From NCBI GenBank assembly GCA_024683455.1, contig JAIKYE010000012.1:1-54920 (forward strand): DNA of 54,920 bases, given 5' to 3'. Within the stretch, counting starts at the first letter, position 1. Each line of letters opens with the position of its first letter. Below the pieces are notes generated by a model that worked only from the letters and a program-made list of their open reading frames with translations, was not told the DNA's origin and searched no databases. The position numbers and the translations under genes are program-made. The DNA comes from Bacteroidaceae bacterium. GTDB taxonomy: Bacteria > Bacteroidota > Bacteroidia > Bacteroidales > Bacteroidaceae. Shown here one piece after another: positions 33,939 through 43,281 of this stretch.

Positions 33939-34709
33939 TTATCTTTCCATTTTGTTCTTGTTCAGCAACGCTTTCAGAAGTATCTTGACATCTAGCCACA
34001 ACGACCAATTCTGTCTATACCACATATCAGCGTTCTTACAGAATTGGCAACTTACGATTCCCGGGACTACAGACATACTACCTGCAAACACATTCAAAAA
34101 TTGTGGCAAAGATTTTACTGCAGGTTTCTGAAAGAATGAATCTGCAGGCAAATCATCTGTTCTAAACACAAACTTTCCGAAAGGCTTTCCAGTCCAGCCA
34201 ATTTCTTTGACAACAGAGAAGACAGAACCCGGGCTTTTTCGTTTTACGACAATTGCTGCCACAATATAAATCAGAGGAAAGACGAGAAACAAGAAAACGC
34301 CGCTCACCAACAAGTCGAAAAGACGTTTCAACAATCTGTTCCACCAATGGCTTAACGGCTCTTCAACAGGAGAAAGGAAAGACAGGAAACCCACATTCTT
34401 AATTTGCATGTTTCTCTGGAGAACACTAAGGCCTGGCGTACAGAAGAACATAGCCATCTTTCTGTCCTGACAACACCGATAGAGAGCCAACAAGTCTGTC
34501 CCTTTTACAGATCCGGAAACACAACAAACTGCCGCAACATCCTCCAAGTCTTGCAAAGATTCTGACAAGAGTTCCGGAGAAACACACTTTGTCTGAGGGG
34601 TTAGCCCCTGACCACTTAGTTCTTTACGGATCTCAGCAACATCCTCATCTGCCCCAATAAGCAGGATTTTTTTGTCAGGATCCTGCATTCCCTTATATAG
34701 TTGTCTCAT
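33939..34709 (-). CDS. Degenerate polyprenyl-phosphate sugar transferase (WcaJ/PglC-like)
   Basis: The 256 residues align with the C-terminal half of bacterial initiating sugar transferases: a membrane helix with RLLKRLFDLLVSGVFLFLV (about 125-144), SPGSVFSVVKEIGWTGKPF (159-177), and LPQFLNVFAGSMSVVPG (201-217). The catalytic Asp-Glu pair expected directly before LPQ is Lys199-Ser200, the KFRSM-type block is reduced (FVFRTDDLP), and the usual VGPRP motif reads VVPGI. It therefore looks like a catalytically inactive remnant or pseudoenzyme, although the frame is intact. The N-terminal part (KKILLIGADEDVAEI) is Rossmann-like. It is transcribed divergently from the Wzc operon. Confidence 0.75.
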   Translation of the reverse strand: MRQLYKGMQDPDKKILLIGADEDVAEIRKELSGQGLTPQTKCVSPELLSESLQDLEDVAAVCCVSGSVKGTDLLALYRCCQDRKMAMFFCTPGLSVLQRNMQIKNVGFLSFLSPVEEPLSHWWNRLLKRLFDLLVSGVFLFLVFPLIYIVAAIVVKRKSPGSVFSVVKEIGWTGKPFGKFVFRTDDLPADSFFQKPAVKSLPQFLNVFAGSMSVVPGIVSCQFCKNADMWYRQNWSLWLDVKILLKALLNKNKMER

Positions 34710-34734
34710 ATTTGGATTACTACTCGTATTTTTG

Positions 34735-34742
34735 CAAAATTA
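34735..34742 (-). promoter_or_regulatory. -7 promoter box for the degenerate sugar-transferase gene
   Basis: The minus strand reads TAATTTTG (TAnnTTTG), 26 bases upstream of the ATG. Confidence 0.5.
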
Positions 34743-34836
34743 CAACATTTTACGCAATCAGGCTCAAGTCTGCACCAAAATTATCACAAAAATCAAAAAA
34801 TGTAGCGAAACACTTCACGCGTACAAATAAAATTAC

Positions 34837-34844
34837 TAACTTTG
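34837..34844 (+). promoter_or_regulatory. -7 promoter box for the plus-strand exopolysaccharide operon
   Basis: TAACTTTG (TAnnTTTG) lies 43 bases before the wzc ATG, giving a leader of roughly 35 bases. No inverted repeats suggesting an invertible promoter were seen in 34710-34887. Confidence 0.6.
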
Positions 34845-34887
34845 CAAGAAAATTTGCATTGTAAACAACAAAAAATAAGATTAAATC

Positions 34888-37356
34888 ATGGCTGATTACG
34901 TTGCTAACGAAAAAGTAAATGAGGAAGAATCCAGTTCGTTCAATCTGACCGCAATATGGGATATTATCGTGCTGAATTGGCAGTGGATTGTTGTATCCAC
35001 GGTTCTTGCTTTAGGATTGGCATTCTGCTATCTCAGATATACGAATCCCGTTTACACATCATCAATGAAAATTCTCATCAAGGATGATGACAGTAAAAAG
35101 AGTAGAATGGTCGCAGGGCAGATGAATCTTGAAAACGTAGGTTTATTTTCCAACAGTAATGGCTTTGACAATGAGTTGGAAATTCTGAAAAGCACCAATA
35201 TCAACACTCGAGTAGTTAAAGCATTAAAGTTGTATGTTGCTTATGCCATCGAAGGCAGGGTACGTAAGAGAGAGATGTACAACAACAACCCTCTTATCAT
35301 TGATATGCCAGAAAGCCAACTGAGTGTATTACAGATGCCAGTTTTCTTGGAGATTGTCAAGAACGACGAGGGAACGTTTGTCATCAAAGGAGAAATACCT
35401 ATCAAAAACAGTAAGGATAAGATTAAATTCAACCGAGAGATAAAGAAGCTACCCGGTACTATCACCTCTCCCGTCGGCACCATAACATTCCAGTTGAATC
35501 CTGCAAGCAAGATGACAGAGGATCGTACTTTATACGCCACTATTATTCCACTGGACATCGCAGGAAGATTATATACACAGAAACTGAATGCTGCCGCTAC
35601 AAGCAAAACGACAACCGTGGCTGCCATTACATTCACAGACACACAGGTTCAGCGTTCCATTGATTACCTAAACCAGCTTCTGAAGAGCTATAACGAAGAT
35701 GCTAATGAGGACAAAAACGAGGTAGCGACAAAAACCGATGAGTTTATCAGAGAACGCTTGCTGAGCATCCGTGGGGATTTGGATAAGACCGAATCTAATC
35801 TGGAACAATACAAGAAAAGCAATGACCTTATAAATCTGACGAATGATGCCACCAACTCTTTGACAAAAACGACAGAATACCAGTCGCAACAGGTAGAGTT
35901 GGAGACCCAGTTGAACCTCATCACTGCGTTGGTCAACTATACCAACAATCCTGCCAATGCATTACAGGTTATTCCCGCAAATTTAGGTCTTAGCGATCAG
36001 AACCTGAATCATTCTATCAGCAAATACAACGAGGGACTACTGCAACGTAAACGCCTTGTTAAGTTCTCAAGCGAGGACAACCCCTCTGTACAGCGTATCA
36101 CTACCGAACTGGAAGAGATGTGGTCATCAATCAGAGTTAGCTTGGAAGCAATAAAGAGGGACCTTCTGACACAGAAGAAGAGTGCCGACAATCAATTCCG
36201 CATGTTCAACAGTCGTATCCAAAGCACTCCAACCCAAGAGCGTGCACTGACCAACATCATGCGCCAGCAAGAGATTCAGGCCAACCTATACCTAATGCTA
36301 TTACAGAAGAGAGAGGAGAACGCCATCTCTTTGGCCAGCACAGCTGCAAAAGCAAAAATTATCGACTCACCTCAATATTTAGGAAAAGTTTCTCCTAAGA
36401 GCATGATTATCATGATGATAGCCTTGATACTTGGCATAGGATTCCCCATAGGAATTATATTCCTGAAGAATCTATTGCGTTACCATATCGAGGGTCGTGA
36501 TGACATAGAGAAACTAACCACGATTCCTATCTTGGCAGATATCCCATTGGGAAACAAAGTCGTGGATGGCGAGAAGGCTTTGGTCGTACATGAAAACTCC
36601 AACAATACCATGGAGGAATCTTTCCGAGGTTTGCGAACCAATCTTCGTTTTGTCCATAATACAGATGAGAAGATTATCTGCTGTACCAGTTGCATTCCTG
36701 GTGAAGGAAAGACCTTCGTTTCAACAAACCTTGCAATGTCACTTGCATTGATGGGCAAAAAGGTAATCATTGTTGGTTTGGATATCCGTAAGCCTCGCTT
36801 GGTTAAATTGTTTGGAATACCTGTAAGTAAGAACGGTATCACAACGTTCCTTTCCAGCACCGAACCAGATTACGAGTTGCTTGATTCACAGATTAGCCAT
36901 GGTATTGGCAATCCAAATCTTGACATTCTTCCCGCTGGTGTTATTCCTCCCAACCCAGGTGAATTGATTTCACGCGAACAGTTGGACCGCGCTGCGGAAT
37001 TACTGAAGGAACATTATGATTACATCATATTGGATACACCTCCTATTGGACTGGTAAGTGACACCTTGTCAATCGCACGTATAGCAGATGTAACTTTGGT
37101 AGTTTGTCGTGCAGACTATTCTCCACGCTCGAATTTTGCTCTTATCAACAATCTGAGCGAGAACAACAAGTTGCCCAAGGTAAACCTCGTACTCAATGGT
37201 GTTGACCTAAAGAAGAAGAAGTATGGTTACTACTACGGATACGGCAAGTACGGAAAATATGGCAAGTATGGTAAGTATGGTTATGGCAAATATGGTCACT
37301 ACGGAATATACGGCCATTACGGAGCCCAAGAGAACCATGAACATACCGAAAAATAA
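34888..37356 (+). CDS. wzc: Wzc-type polysaccharide co-polymerase / tyrosine autokinase
   Basis: This inner-membrane protein controls polysaccharide chain length and export by cycling tyrosine phosphorylation. The 822 residues show the N-terminal Wzz domain with TM1 (about 33-50), a long periplasmic helical region (about 270-490) and TM2 (about 507-530). The cytosolic BY-kinase domain follows: Walker A IPGEGKTFVSTN near 603-614, Walker A' VGLDIRKPRL near 629-638, and Walker B YIILDTPPIG near 712-721. The tyrosine cluster is unusually regular: from base 37222 the tail reads as repeated K-Y-G units with 14 tyrosines in about 34 residues. The gene starts the operon, and its stop directly abuts the wzi start. 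Confidence 0.96.
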   Translation: MADYVANEKVNEEESSSFNLTAIWDIIVLNWQWIVVSTVLALGLAFCYLRYTNPVYTSSMKILIKDDDSKKSRMVAGQMNLENVGLFSNSNGFDNELEILKSTNINTRVVKALKLYVAYAIEGRVRKREMYNNNPLIIDMPESQLSVLQMPVFLEIVKNDEGTFVIKGEIPIKNSKDKIKFNREIKKLPGTITSPVGTITFQLNPASKMTEDRTLYATIIPLDIAGRLYTQKLNAAATSKTTTVAAITFTDTQVQRSIDYLNQLLKSYNEDANEDKNEVATKTDEFIRERLLSIRGDLDKTESNLEQYKKSNDLINLTNDATNSLTKTTEYQSQQVELETQLNLITALVNYTNNPANALQVIPANLGLSDQNLNHSISKYNEGLLQRKRLVKFSSEDNPSVQRITTELEEMWSSIRVSLEAIKRDLLTQKKSADNQFRMFNSRIQSTPTQERALTNIMRQQEIQANLYLMLLQKREENAISLASTAAKAKIIDSPQYLGKVSPKSMIIMMIALILGIGFPIGIIFLKNLLRYHIEGRDDIEKLTTIPILADIPLGNKVVDGEKALVVHENSNNTMEESFRGLRTNLRFVHNTDEKIICCTSCIPGEGKTFVSTNLAMSLALMGKKVIIVGLDIRKPRLVKLFGIPVSKNGITTFLSSTEPDYELLDSQISHGIGNPNLDILPAGVIPPNPGELISREQLDRAAELLKEHYDYIILDTPPIGLVSDTLSIARIADVTLVVCRADYSPRSNFALINNLSENNKLPKVNLVLNGVDLKKKKYGYYYGYGKYGKYGKYGKYGYGKYGHYGIYGHYGAQENHEHTEK

Positions 37357-38877
37357 ATGAGAAAAGCGCTGATATTACTAATATCCATCATACCCATGAC
37401 GATTGAAGCACAATTCAGTCGTCTGGGTGAAGATGTATATTACGAAGGCACCATAAGCAGTACATTCAGCGGCGGAGACTATGCTCCATTCTGGTTCACG
37501 AGCAACAGATACGGACTCAGTTCGCACAAAAACAATTACGGTTATTTGCGTTGTGCCTTCCATAGAGATGCCATAGCAGATAGCCTCAGAAACTGGAGAA
37601 TAGGATATGGTGCAGATTTGGTAGCAGCAGTAGGCATGGAGAACAAACACTTTATTGTCCAGCAACTTTATGCTGACATTCAGTGGAAAGCGCTACGCCT
37701 TAGCTTGGGGCAGAAAGAGCGCCCTCTTGAGCTAAAGAACCAAGAATTAAGCAGCGGTGCCATGACAACAGGCATCAATGCAAGGCCTCTTCCGCAGGTA
37801 CGACTGGAGCTACTAGATTTCTTGACCATACCCGGAACCAAAAATTGGTTAGCCATAAAGGCTCATCTGGCATACGGATGGTATACCGACAATGCTTGGC
37901 AAAGTAATTACAACGCAGGAGATAAACGATATTTATACACCAGCAATTCACTCTATCATTCTAAGGCACTGTTCCTACGTATAGGAAACAAAGAAAGATT
38001 TCCCCTCACCATGACAGGAGGGTTGGAAATGAGTTGTCAGTTTGGCGGTACAGGTCACAACATTCATAAGAGAGTGGGATTCGACGGACCAGAATATTAT
38101 GACCAAAACCTTCTAAATGGTTTCAAAAGTTTTTGGAACGCTTTAATCCCCGGAGGGGGTGACAGTAACGATGGCGACATATACTCCAATCGCGAGGGAA
38201 ACCAGTTGGGAAGTTGGCACCTACGTTTCGACTACCACGGCAAGGGATGGAGCGCTGCAGCCTACTTAGAACACTTTTTTGAAGACCAGAGCCAAATGTT
38301 CTGGCAATACGGATGGAAAGATATGCTATATGGCGTAGAGATTAACCTACCCAAGAATCCTTTCCTAAGTAGTGTCGTTTATGAGCATATCGGAACCATA
38401 GACCAAAGCGGTGCCATCTATCACGATAAAACAGCCAACATGCCCGAACAGATTAGCGGTTGTGACCAATATTACAATCATCATATTTATGGCGCATGGC
38501 AACACTCTGGCTACGTAATGGGCAATCCCCTACTCTCCTCACCTATCTATAACGACAGATTCGGAATGAGCCATAACATTATGGTTTACCATAGTCGTAT
38601 CAATGCCCATCACATAGGTCTTAGCGGTCAGCCCACCGAAGAATGGGGCTGGCGTCTGCTGTACACCCACGAGAAGAGTTTAGGCTCATACAATGCGCCC
38701 ACTCCCGACCCTCAGAAAGCCAACTATCTGTTGGCCGAGGTCACCTATAAGCCTAACTGGGTGAAAGGATTAGGTATTACAGCTAGCTACGGACATAACG
38801 ATGGTGAAATATTGGGTAGCAGCAATGGCGGTATGTTGTCAGTATCCTATAGCGGGCTGTTCAATAAAAAGAATTAA
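37357..38877 (+). CDS. wzi: Capsule assembly Wzi-family outer-membrane protein
   Basis: The 506-residue product has a signal peptide (ALILLISIIPMTIEA) and the beta-barrel-like composition of Wzi homologues in Bacteroidota. Early motifs include STFSGGDYAPFWFTSNRYGL and the following NNYGYLR; the end is YSGLFNKKN after alternating hydrophobic strands. Wzi binds exported polysaccharide and anchors or organises it at the cell surface. It starts immediately after the wzc stop (TAAATG) and is followed 3 bases later by a lipoprotein gene, so all three are cotranscribed. Confidence 0.9.
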   Translation: MRKALILLISIIPMTIEAQFSRLGEDVYYEGTISSTFSGGDYAPFWFTSNRYGLSSHKNNYGYLRCAFHRDAIADSLRNWRIGYGADLVAAVGMENKHFIVQQLYADIQWKALRLSLGQKERPLELKNQELSSGAMTTGINARPLPQVRLELLDFLTIPGTKNWLAIKAHLAYGWYTDNAWQSNYNAGDKRYLYTSNSLYHSKALFLRIGNKERFPLTMTGGLEMSCQFGGTGHNIHKRVGFDGPEYYDQNLLNGFKSFWNALIPGGGDSNDGDIYSNREGNQLGSWHLRFDYHGKGWSAAAYLEHFFEDQSQMFWQYGWKDMLYGVEINLPKNPFLSSVVYEHIGTIDQSGAIYHDKTANMPEQISGCDQYYNHHIYGAWQHSGYVMGNPLLSSPIYNDRFGMSHNIMVYHSRINAHHIGLSGQPTEEWGWRLLYTHEKSLGSYNAPTPDPQKANYLLAEVTYKPNWVKGLGITASYGHNDGEILGSSNGGMLSVSYSGLFNKKN

Positions 38878-38880
38878 AGA

Positions 38881-39333
38881 ATGAAAAAAACAAAACATTT
38901 ATTGCCATATTATATCGTATCGCTCTTTTTCTTGGCCTTATATCCCAGCTGCGAAAACAAGCGAGATGACAGCGGCACATTGGGCGGCATGTGGCAACTT
39001 GTAGAATGGAAAGCCACGGATGGTTCCATAGCCTACAACAAACCCGATACCACCCTATACTACAAGGTACGCAACAACATACTTATGCTACAAGAACTTC
39101 CAGGAGAATCAGACACCTATTTCCTTACATATTATCGTCAGTCCGAAGGTAATATCATCATCAACCCTGACAAGATTTTCAACAACGCAGAACTTGATAA
39201 AATTGCTCATCCTGTAGATGACCTGAAAAAATACGGGATTCCCAATAGTGGTTGCCTACACATAGACGTACTGGAATCCGACAAAATGGTTCTTTCCAGC
39301 GAAGAGGGCACTCTACGTTTTCGCAAATATTAA
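38881..39333 (+). CDS. Lipocalin-like lipoprotein in the exopolysaccharide operon
   Basis: The 150-residue predicted lipoprotein (FLALYPSC) has a small beta-barrel-like body. It begins GTLGGMWQLVEWKATDG, the G-x-W start typical of lipocalin-like Bacteroidales lipoproteins, and ends EEGTLRFRKY. The position 3 bases after wzi suggests an accessory role in surface assembly of the polymer. The exact family is uncertain. Confidence 0.75.
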   Translation: MKKTKHLLPYYIVSLFFLALYPSCENKRDDSGTLGGMWQLVEWKATDGSIAYNKPDTTLYYKVRNNILMLQELPGESDTYFLTYYRQSEGNIIINPDKIFNNAELDKIAHPVDDLKKYGIPNSGCLHIDVLESDKMVLSSEEGTLRFRKY

Positions 39334-39404
39334 GCAAAATCTGCAATAAACAGCTTGTTTCCAGGAAAACCTTGCACAAAAAACAATAAAAAAAACTCTA
39401 AGAA

Positions 39405-39423
39405 CGTTTATATAATATAAACG
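39405..39423 (+). promoter_or_regulatory. Perfect inverted repeat just upstream of the PNPT-GT4 fusion gene
   Basis: CGTTTATA (39405-39412) and TATAAACG (39416-39423) flank TAA, ending 5 bases before the ATG. The hairpin would sit over the ribosome-loading region. It could tune translation or be an operator. It lies in the 95-base gap between the lipoprotein and fusion genes. Confidence 0.45.
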
Positions 39424-39428
39424 ACATT

Positions 39429-41726
39429 ATGACTGCGCTCAACATTTTCATATCCTTCATTGCCTCGGCACTAACATCCATGCTGTTAATGCCATGGATA
39501 CTTAGTCTCTGTAAGCGCAACGGATATTTTGACAGGCCCAATGATCGTAAAGTACATAAGAACAACACCCCGCGTCTTGGAGGAGTTATTTTTGTTCCAA
39601 GTACCATCGTAGGTATTGCCGTTACATTAGCTATTATTTTCAACTTTTACGGAGAAAGCGAGCCTCTTAAATCCAGTACGTTGCTGATAGGATTCGGAAT
39701 CTTCACCATATACGTAACAGGATTGTTGGATGACCTTTTCGGTCTGACTGCCCAACTTAAGTTCTTTATACAGTTTATTGCTGCACTATGTTTTCCGCTT
39801 ATAGGCCTTACCCTTAACAACCTGTACGGATTCTGCGGAATATATGAAATACCAGAAGTTATCAACTATCCGCTGACCGTATTCCTTGTGATGTTAGTGG
39901 TTAACAGCATGAATTTGATAGACGGTATAGACGGTCTTGCCAGCAGTCTCTCCTTGATAGCTTTTATTGTCTTTACGTGGGCTTTTTGGCATTGGGGCAT
40001 GAATATCTTCTGTCTCTTTACCGCTGCTATATCTGGTAGCCTTATTGTTTTTCTTTGGTACAATCTTTTTGGCGATAATGCCAAAGGCACCAAGATATTT
40101 ATGGGTGATTCTGGAAGTTTGATGCTAGGCTATGCATTAAGCTACTTATCATTGAAGCTTTGCTCTGAAAATGAAGTTAAAGCACCAGAGCCATACAGCT
40201 TGCTGCTATCTTACACCCTTTTACTAATACCAACCTTTGACTTGCTTCGGGTTGCTTGCAGTCGCATTCTCCGAGGCGAGCATCCATTCCATGCAGATAA
40301 GACACATCTTCATCACAAACTCATGCGCACAGGTCATTATATGCGTATGGCTTTGTTAACCATTCTGGTTGCTGATATAATCTTTGCACTACTGAATGCA
40401 GGATTATATCTTATTGGACTGAATATCACGTGGATTGTATTGATAGATATTATACTTTTCGTCATCTGGCAAAAACGCATAGATCATTCGATTGCAAAAA
40501 ATGATGAGCGTTTGGCTTTAGAGTCAAACCTACGCAAGGAGTTTGAAGAGAATGTTGCCAAAGCCAAGAAAATTTGTATTCTCACTCCGCGTTTTCCCGT
40601 TCCAGAGAATGGCGGTGACGTTTTACGTATCAACAACATAGCCCATCAATTGCGTAAACAGGGGTACAAACTTATTCTGCTCAGTCTAGAGGAAGACGGA
40701 CAACCCCAGATTTTTGAGGCTCAACGCATATATCACAAGGTTTACACAGTCCACAGGAATCACATATCATCACTCATTCATGCACTAACATGTTTCCTGC
40801 AGGCCAAACCTATGCAATGTGGCTTCTACATGTCAGGCACCTACAGAAGAAAACTACGTGAAATTATCCAGAAGGAAAAACCAGACCTTTTCATCGCCCA
40901 CCTGCTACGCATGATGCCTTACCTTGATGAATTAGGACTTCATAGCAAATCTATCATAGAAATGACAGACGCGCTATCTAAAACTTATGCTATGTCCTCA
41001 CAAAGTAAAGGCAACTGGCTCTTGAAAAATATCTATCGCATGGAACAGCGACTCATATTAAGAGCTGAGCAATATAGTCTCCTTCACTTCCCGAAGAACA
41101 TTTTGGTTTCCCAGACTGACATTGACTACTTGAAAACCAAATCCTTCCACCCAGAAAGTCTGGAACTGCATACCAACGGCATATTGTGTAGTAAGAATAT
41201 AAGACGCAAGTACACACCCAACAAGATTGTCTTTGTTGGCAATATGCGTACATTGCAAAACCAAGATGCTGTATTCTGTTTTGTCCAGGATATCTTCCCG
41301 CGCATTCTCAAGCAGAAACCTGATACGAAATTTTATATTGTGGGAGCACAGCCTCCACAAAGCATACAGCAATTAGCCTCTGATAACATTTTTGTTACGG
41401 GATTCGTTGAGGATATTGAAAATACCATTAGTGATGCCTGCCTGACCATAGCACCCGTCAGAGTAGCAGCAGGAATACAGAACAAAGTTCTTGTGGCCAT
41501 GAGTTGTGGCATTCCCGTTGTCATGACAAGCCTCATCTCTAACGCCATCCCGGAACTTAAGCATGAAGAGAATTGTCTTATCCAGGACGAGGCTGCCACA
41601 TTGGCTGATGCATGCTTACGCATCATGAATCACCCAGATTTACGAGAGCAGTTGGCGATCAAAGGCTATGAGATGGTAAAACGACATTATTCCTGGAAGG
41701 ATAAAATTTACGGATACGTCAAGTAA
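39429..41726 (+). CDS. Fusion of WecA-like sugar-1-phosphate transferase and GT4 glycosyltransferase
   Basis: The 765-residue protein joins two enzymes. Residues 1-350 are a polytopic WecA/MraY-family domain that transfers a sugar-1-phosphate (commonly HexNAc) to undecaprenyl phosphate. It shows GLLDDLFGL near 98-105, NLIDGIDGLASS near 162-173, MGDSGSLMLGY near 224-234 and HPFHADKTHLHHKLM near 285-299. A short charged helix leads to a GT4 domain from about 378 (KKICILTPRFPVPENGGD), with IVFVGNMRTLQNQDA, APVRVAAGIQNKVLVAMSCG and a terminal SWKDKIYGY. I infer that one polypeptide primes the lipid carrier and adds the next sugar. The frame is continuous with no stop or slippery site, so the fusion looks genuine. 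Confidence 0.92.
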   Translation: MTALNIFISFIASALTSMLLMPWILSLCKRNGYFDRPNDRKVHKNNTPRLGGVIFVPSTIVGIAVTLAIIFNFYGESEPLKSSTLLIGFGIFTIYVTGLLDDLFGLTAQLKFFIQFIAALCFPLIGLTLNNLYGFCGIYEIPEVINYPLTVFLVMLVVNSMNLIDGIDGLASSLSLIAFIVFTWAFWHWGMNIFCLFTAAISGSLIVFLWYNLFGDNAKGTKIFMGDSGSLMLGYALSYLSLKLCSENEVKAPEPYSLLLSYTLLLIPTFDLLRVACSRILRGEHPFHADKTHLHHKLMRTGHYMRMALLTILVADIIFALLNAGLYLIGLNITWIVLIDIILFVIWQKRIDHSIAKNDERLALESNLRKEFEENVAKAKKICILTPRFPVPENGGDVLRINNIAHQLRKQGYKLILLSLEEDGQPQIFEAQRIYHKVYTVHRNHISSLIHALTCFLQAKPMQCGFYMSGTYRRKLREIIQKEKPDLFIAHLLRMMPYLDELGLHSKSIIEMTDALSKTYAMSSQSKGNWLLKNIYRMEQRLILRAEQYSLLHFPKNILVSQTDIDYLKTKSFHPESLELHTNGILCSKNIRRKYTPNKIVFVGNMRTLQNQDAVFCFVQDIFPRILKQKPDTKFYIVGAQPPQSIQQLASDNIFVTGFVEDIENTISDACLTIAPVRVAAGIQNKVLVAMSCGIPVVMTSLISNAIPELKHEENCLIQDEAATLADACLRIMNHPDLREQLAIKGYEMVKRHYSWKDKIYGYVK

Positions 41727-41750
41727 AGAAATATAGGAGAAAAAATTGTA

Positions 41751-43274
41751 ATGACAGACTACGCCCAAGGTAATAAACGGATTGCAAGAAACAGCCTCTT
41801 CATGAGCCTCAGAATGGTCTTTGTGCTCAGTTTGACGTTTTATGCTACCCGAGCTATTCTGGAAATCCTTGGCGAGATAGACTATGGAGTCTATAACACG
41901 GTCTGCGGTTTCGTAAGCCTTTTCTCTTTTCTGAATCTATCCATTTCAAACGGCATTCAACGTTTCTATAACTTTGAACTGGATTGTCATGGAATAAAAG
42001 GGGCCTGTCGCGTTTACAATACGGCGCTCAGAATTCAGTTCCTTGCTGCCATCTTACTGCTATTGGTTATAGAAGTTGTCGGAATCTGGTATATCAATCA
42101 TAAACTCGTCTGCCCCGCAGAAAGGTTAGACGCTGCCATGTGGGCCTTCCATTTCTCTGCTGTAGGATTCACTCTTACTATCATCCAAGCACCTTATTCG
42201 GCAGCGATAATGGCACACGAGAAGATGGACTTCTACGCGCTTGTCAGTGTCCTGGATGCCTTTTTGAAACTAGGGATTGTTTTTATGCTACGTTTCATCA
42301 GCTATGACAGCATGGCTACCTACGCAGCTCTTTACGCTTCCATCAATTTACTCAACCTGCTCCTTTACGCTTTTTATGCTAAATGGAACTTCCCAGAAAT
42401 TGTTTTCAAGAAACTGATTGACCGAAAGCTCTTCCGCTCCATGATTTGTTTTTCTGGCTGGAATATCTTTGGTTCATTCTCTGGCATCATGAAAGAGCAA
42501 GGAATCAATCTGATTTTCAACTTTTTCTGCGGACCTATCGTAAACGCTGCAAAGGCTTTGGCTGCACAGATTAATGCCGGTCTGATGGCCTTCGTTTCAA
42601 ATATCATCATACCCGTCAGGCCGCAAGTAGTACAATCGTATGCAAATCAGAATTACGACAGGACATTACGACTTACCTATGGCGTCAGCAGGGTTACATC
42701 ATGTGTTATTACATTAATAACCCTTCCTATCATTTTGGACACCCACTTCATTCTACACCTATGGATAAAAAGCATTCCGGAATACACTGATACTTTTGTT
42801 ATTATTGTCATTCTCATTTCCTTTGTTAATAATCTTAACTCTGCTGTTTCCGGTGTTATTCACGCCAGTGGGCAAATGATGCTATATCAGACCGTTTGTA
42901 GTTCTGTTTCTCTGATGTGCATCCCTACTGCCTATCTGCTATTAAAATATGGATACTCTCCCAATTATGCATTATTGATGGTGTTGCTGTGGACTACATT
43001 ATCGCAGTATGTTTCTCTGCTGATAATGAAAAGAGTAATCAACTTTACGCTTATATCATACACCAAAGAGGTACTTTGGCCATTACTGAAAATGATAGTA
43101 TTATCGGCTATTATCCCTACCATTATAAGACTTAATATGGATGAGGGATGGCTTCGATTCCTGCTAATAGGTTCCACAAGTGTAGTTATGACTACCCTTT
43201 GCAGCTATCTGTTTGCCATGCAAGCCTCTGAGAAAGAAATGATAAAAGAATACGTAAGAAAAATCCAGTCGTAA
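41751..43274 (+). CDS. wzx: Wzx-type polysaccharide flippase
   Basis: This is a 507-residue polytopic MATE/MOP-superfamily membrane protein. It begins GNKRIARNSLFMSLRMVFVL, with the R-N-S pattern typical of Bacteroidota Wzx proteins, and carries FSGWNIFGSFSGIMKEQGIN mid-chain. It should flip lipid-linked repeat units across the inner membrane. It lies 24 bases after the fusion gene and 7 bases before the cytidylyltransferase fusion gene. Confidence 0.92.
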   Translation: MTDYAQGNKRIARNSLFMSLRMVFVLSLTFYATRAILEILGEIDYGVYNTVCGFVSLFSFLNLSISNGIQRFYNFELDCHGIKGACRVYNTALRIQFLAAILLLLVIEVVGIWYINHKLVCPAERLDAAMWAFHFSAVGFTLTIIQAPYSAAIMAHEKMDFYALVSVLDAFLKLGIVFMLRFISYDSMATYAALYASINLLNLLLYAFYAKWNFPEIVFKKLIDRKLFRSMICFSGWNIFGSFSGIMKEQGINLIFNFFCGPIVNAAKALAAQINAGLMAFVSNIIIPVRPQVVQSYANQNYDRTLRLTYGVSRVTSCVITLITLPIILDTHFILHLWIKSIPEYTDTFVIIVILISFVNNLNSAVSGVIHASGQMMLYQTVCSSVSLMCIPTAYLLLKYGYSPNYALLMVLLWTTLSQYVSLLIMKRVINFTLISYTKEVLWPLLKMIVLSAIIPTIIRLNMDEGWLRFLLIGSTSVVMTTLCSYLFAMQASEKEMIKEYVRKIQS

Positions 43275-43281
43275 TAAAGTT

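Noticed and set aside
34710..34887. Invertible promoter controlling the exopolysaccharide operon, as in Bacteroides capsules
   Set aside because: No pair of long inverted repeats flanks the promoter region, and no invertase or UpxY/UpxZ-type regulator gene is present in the window.
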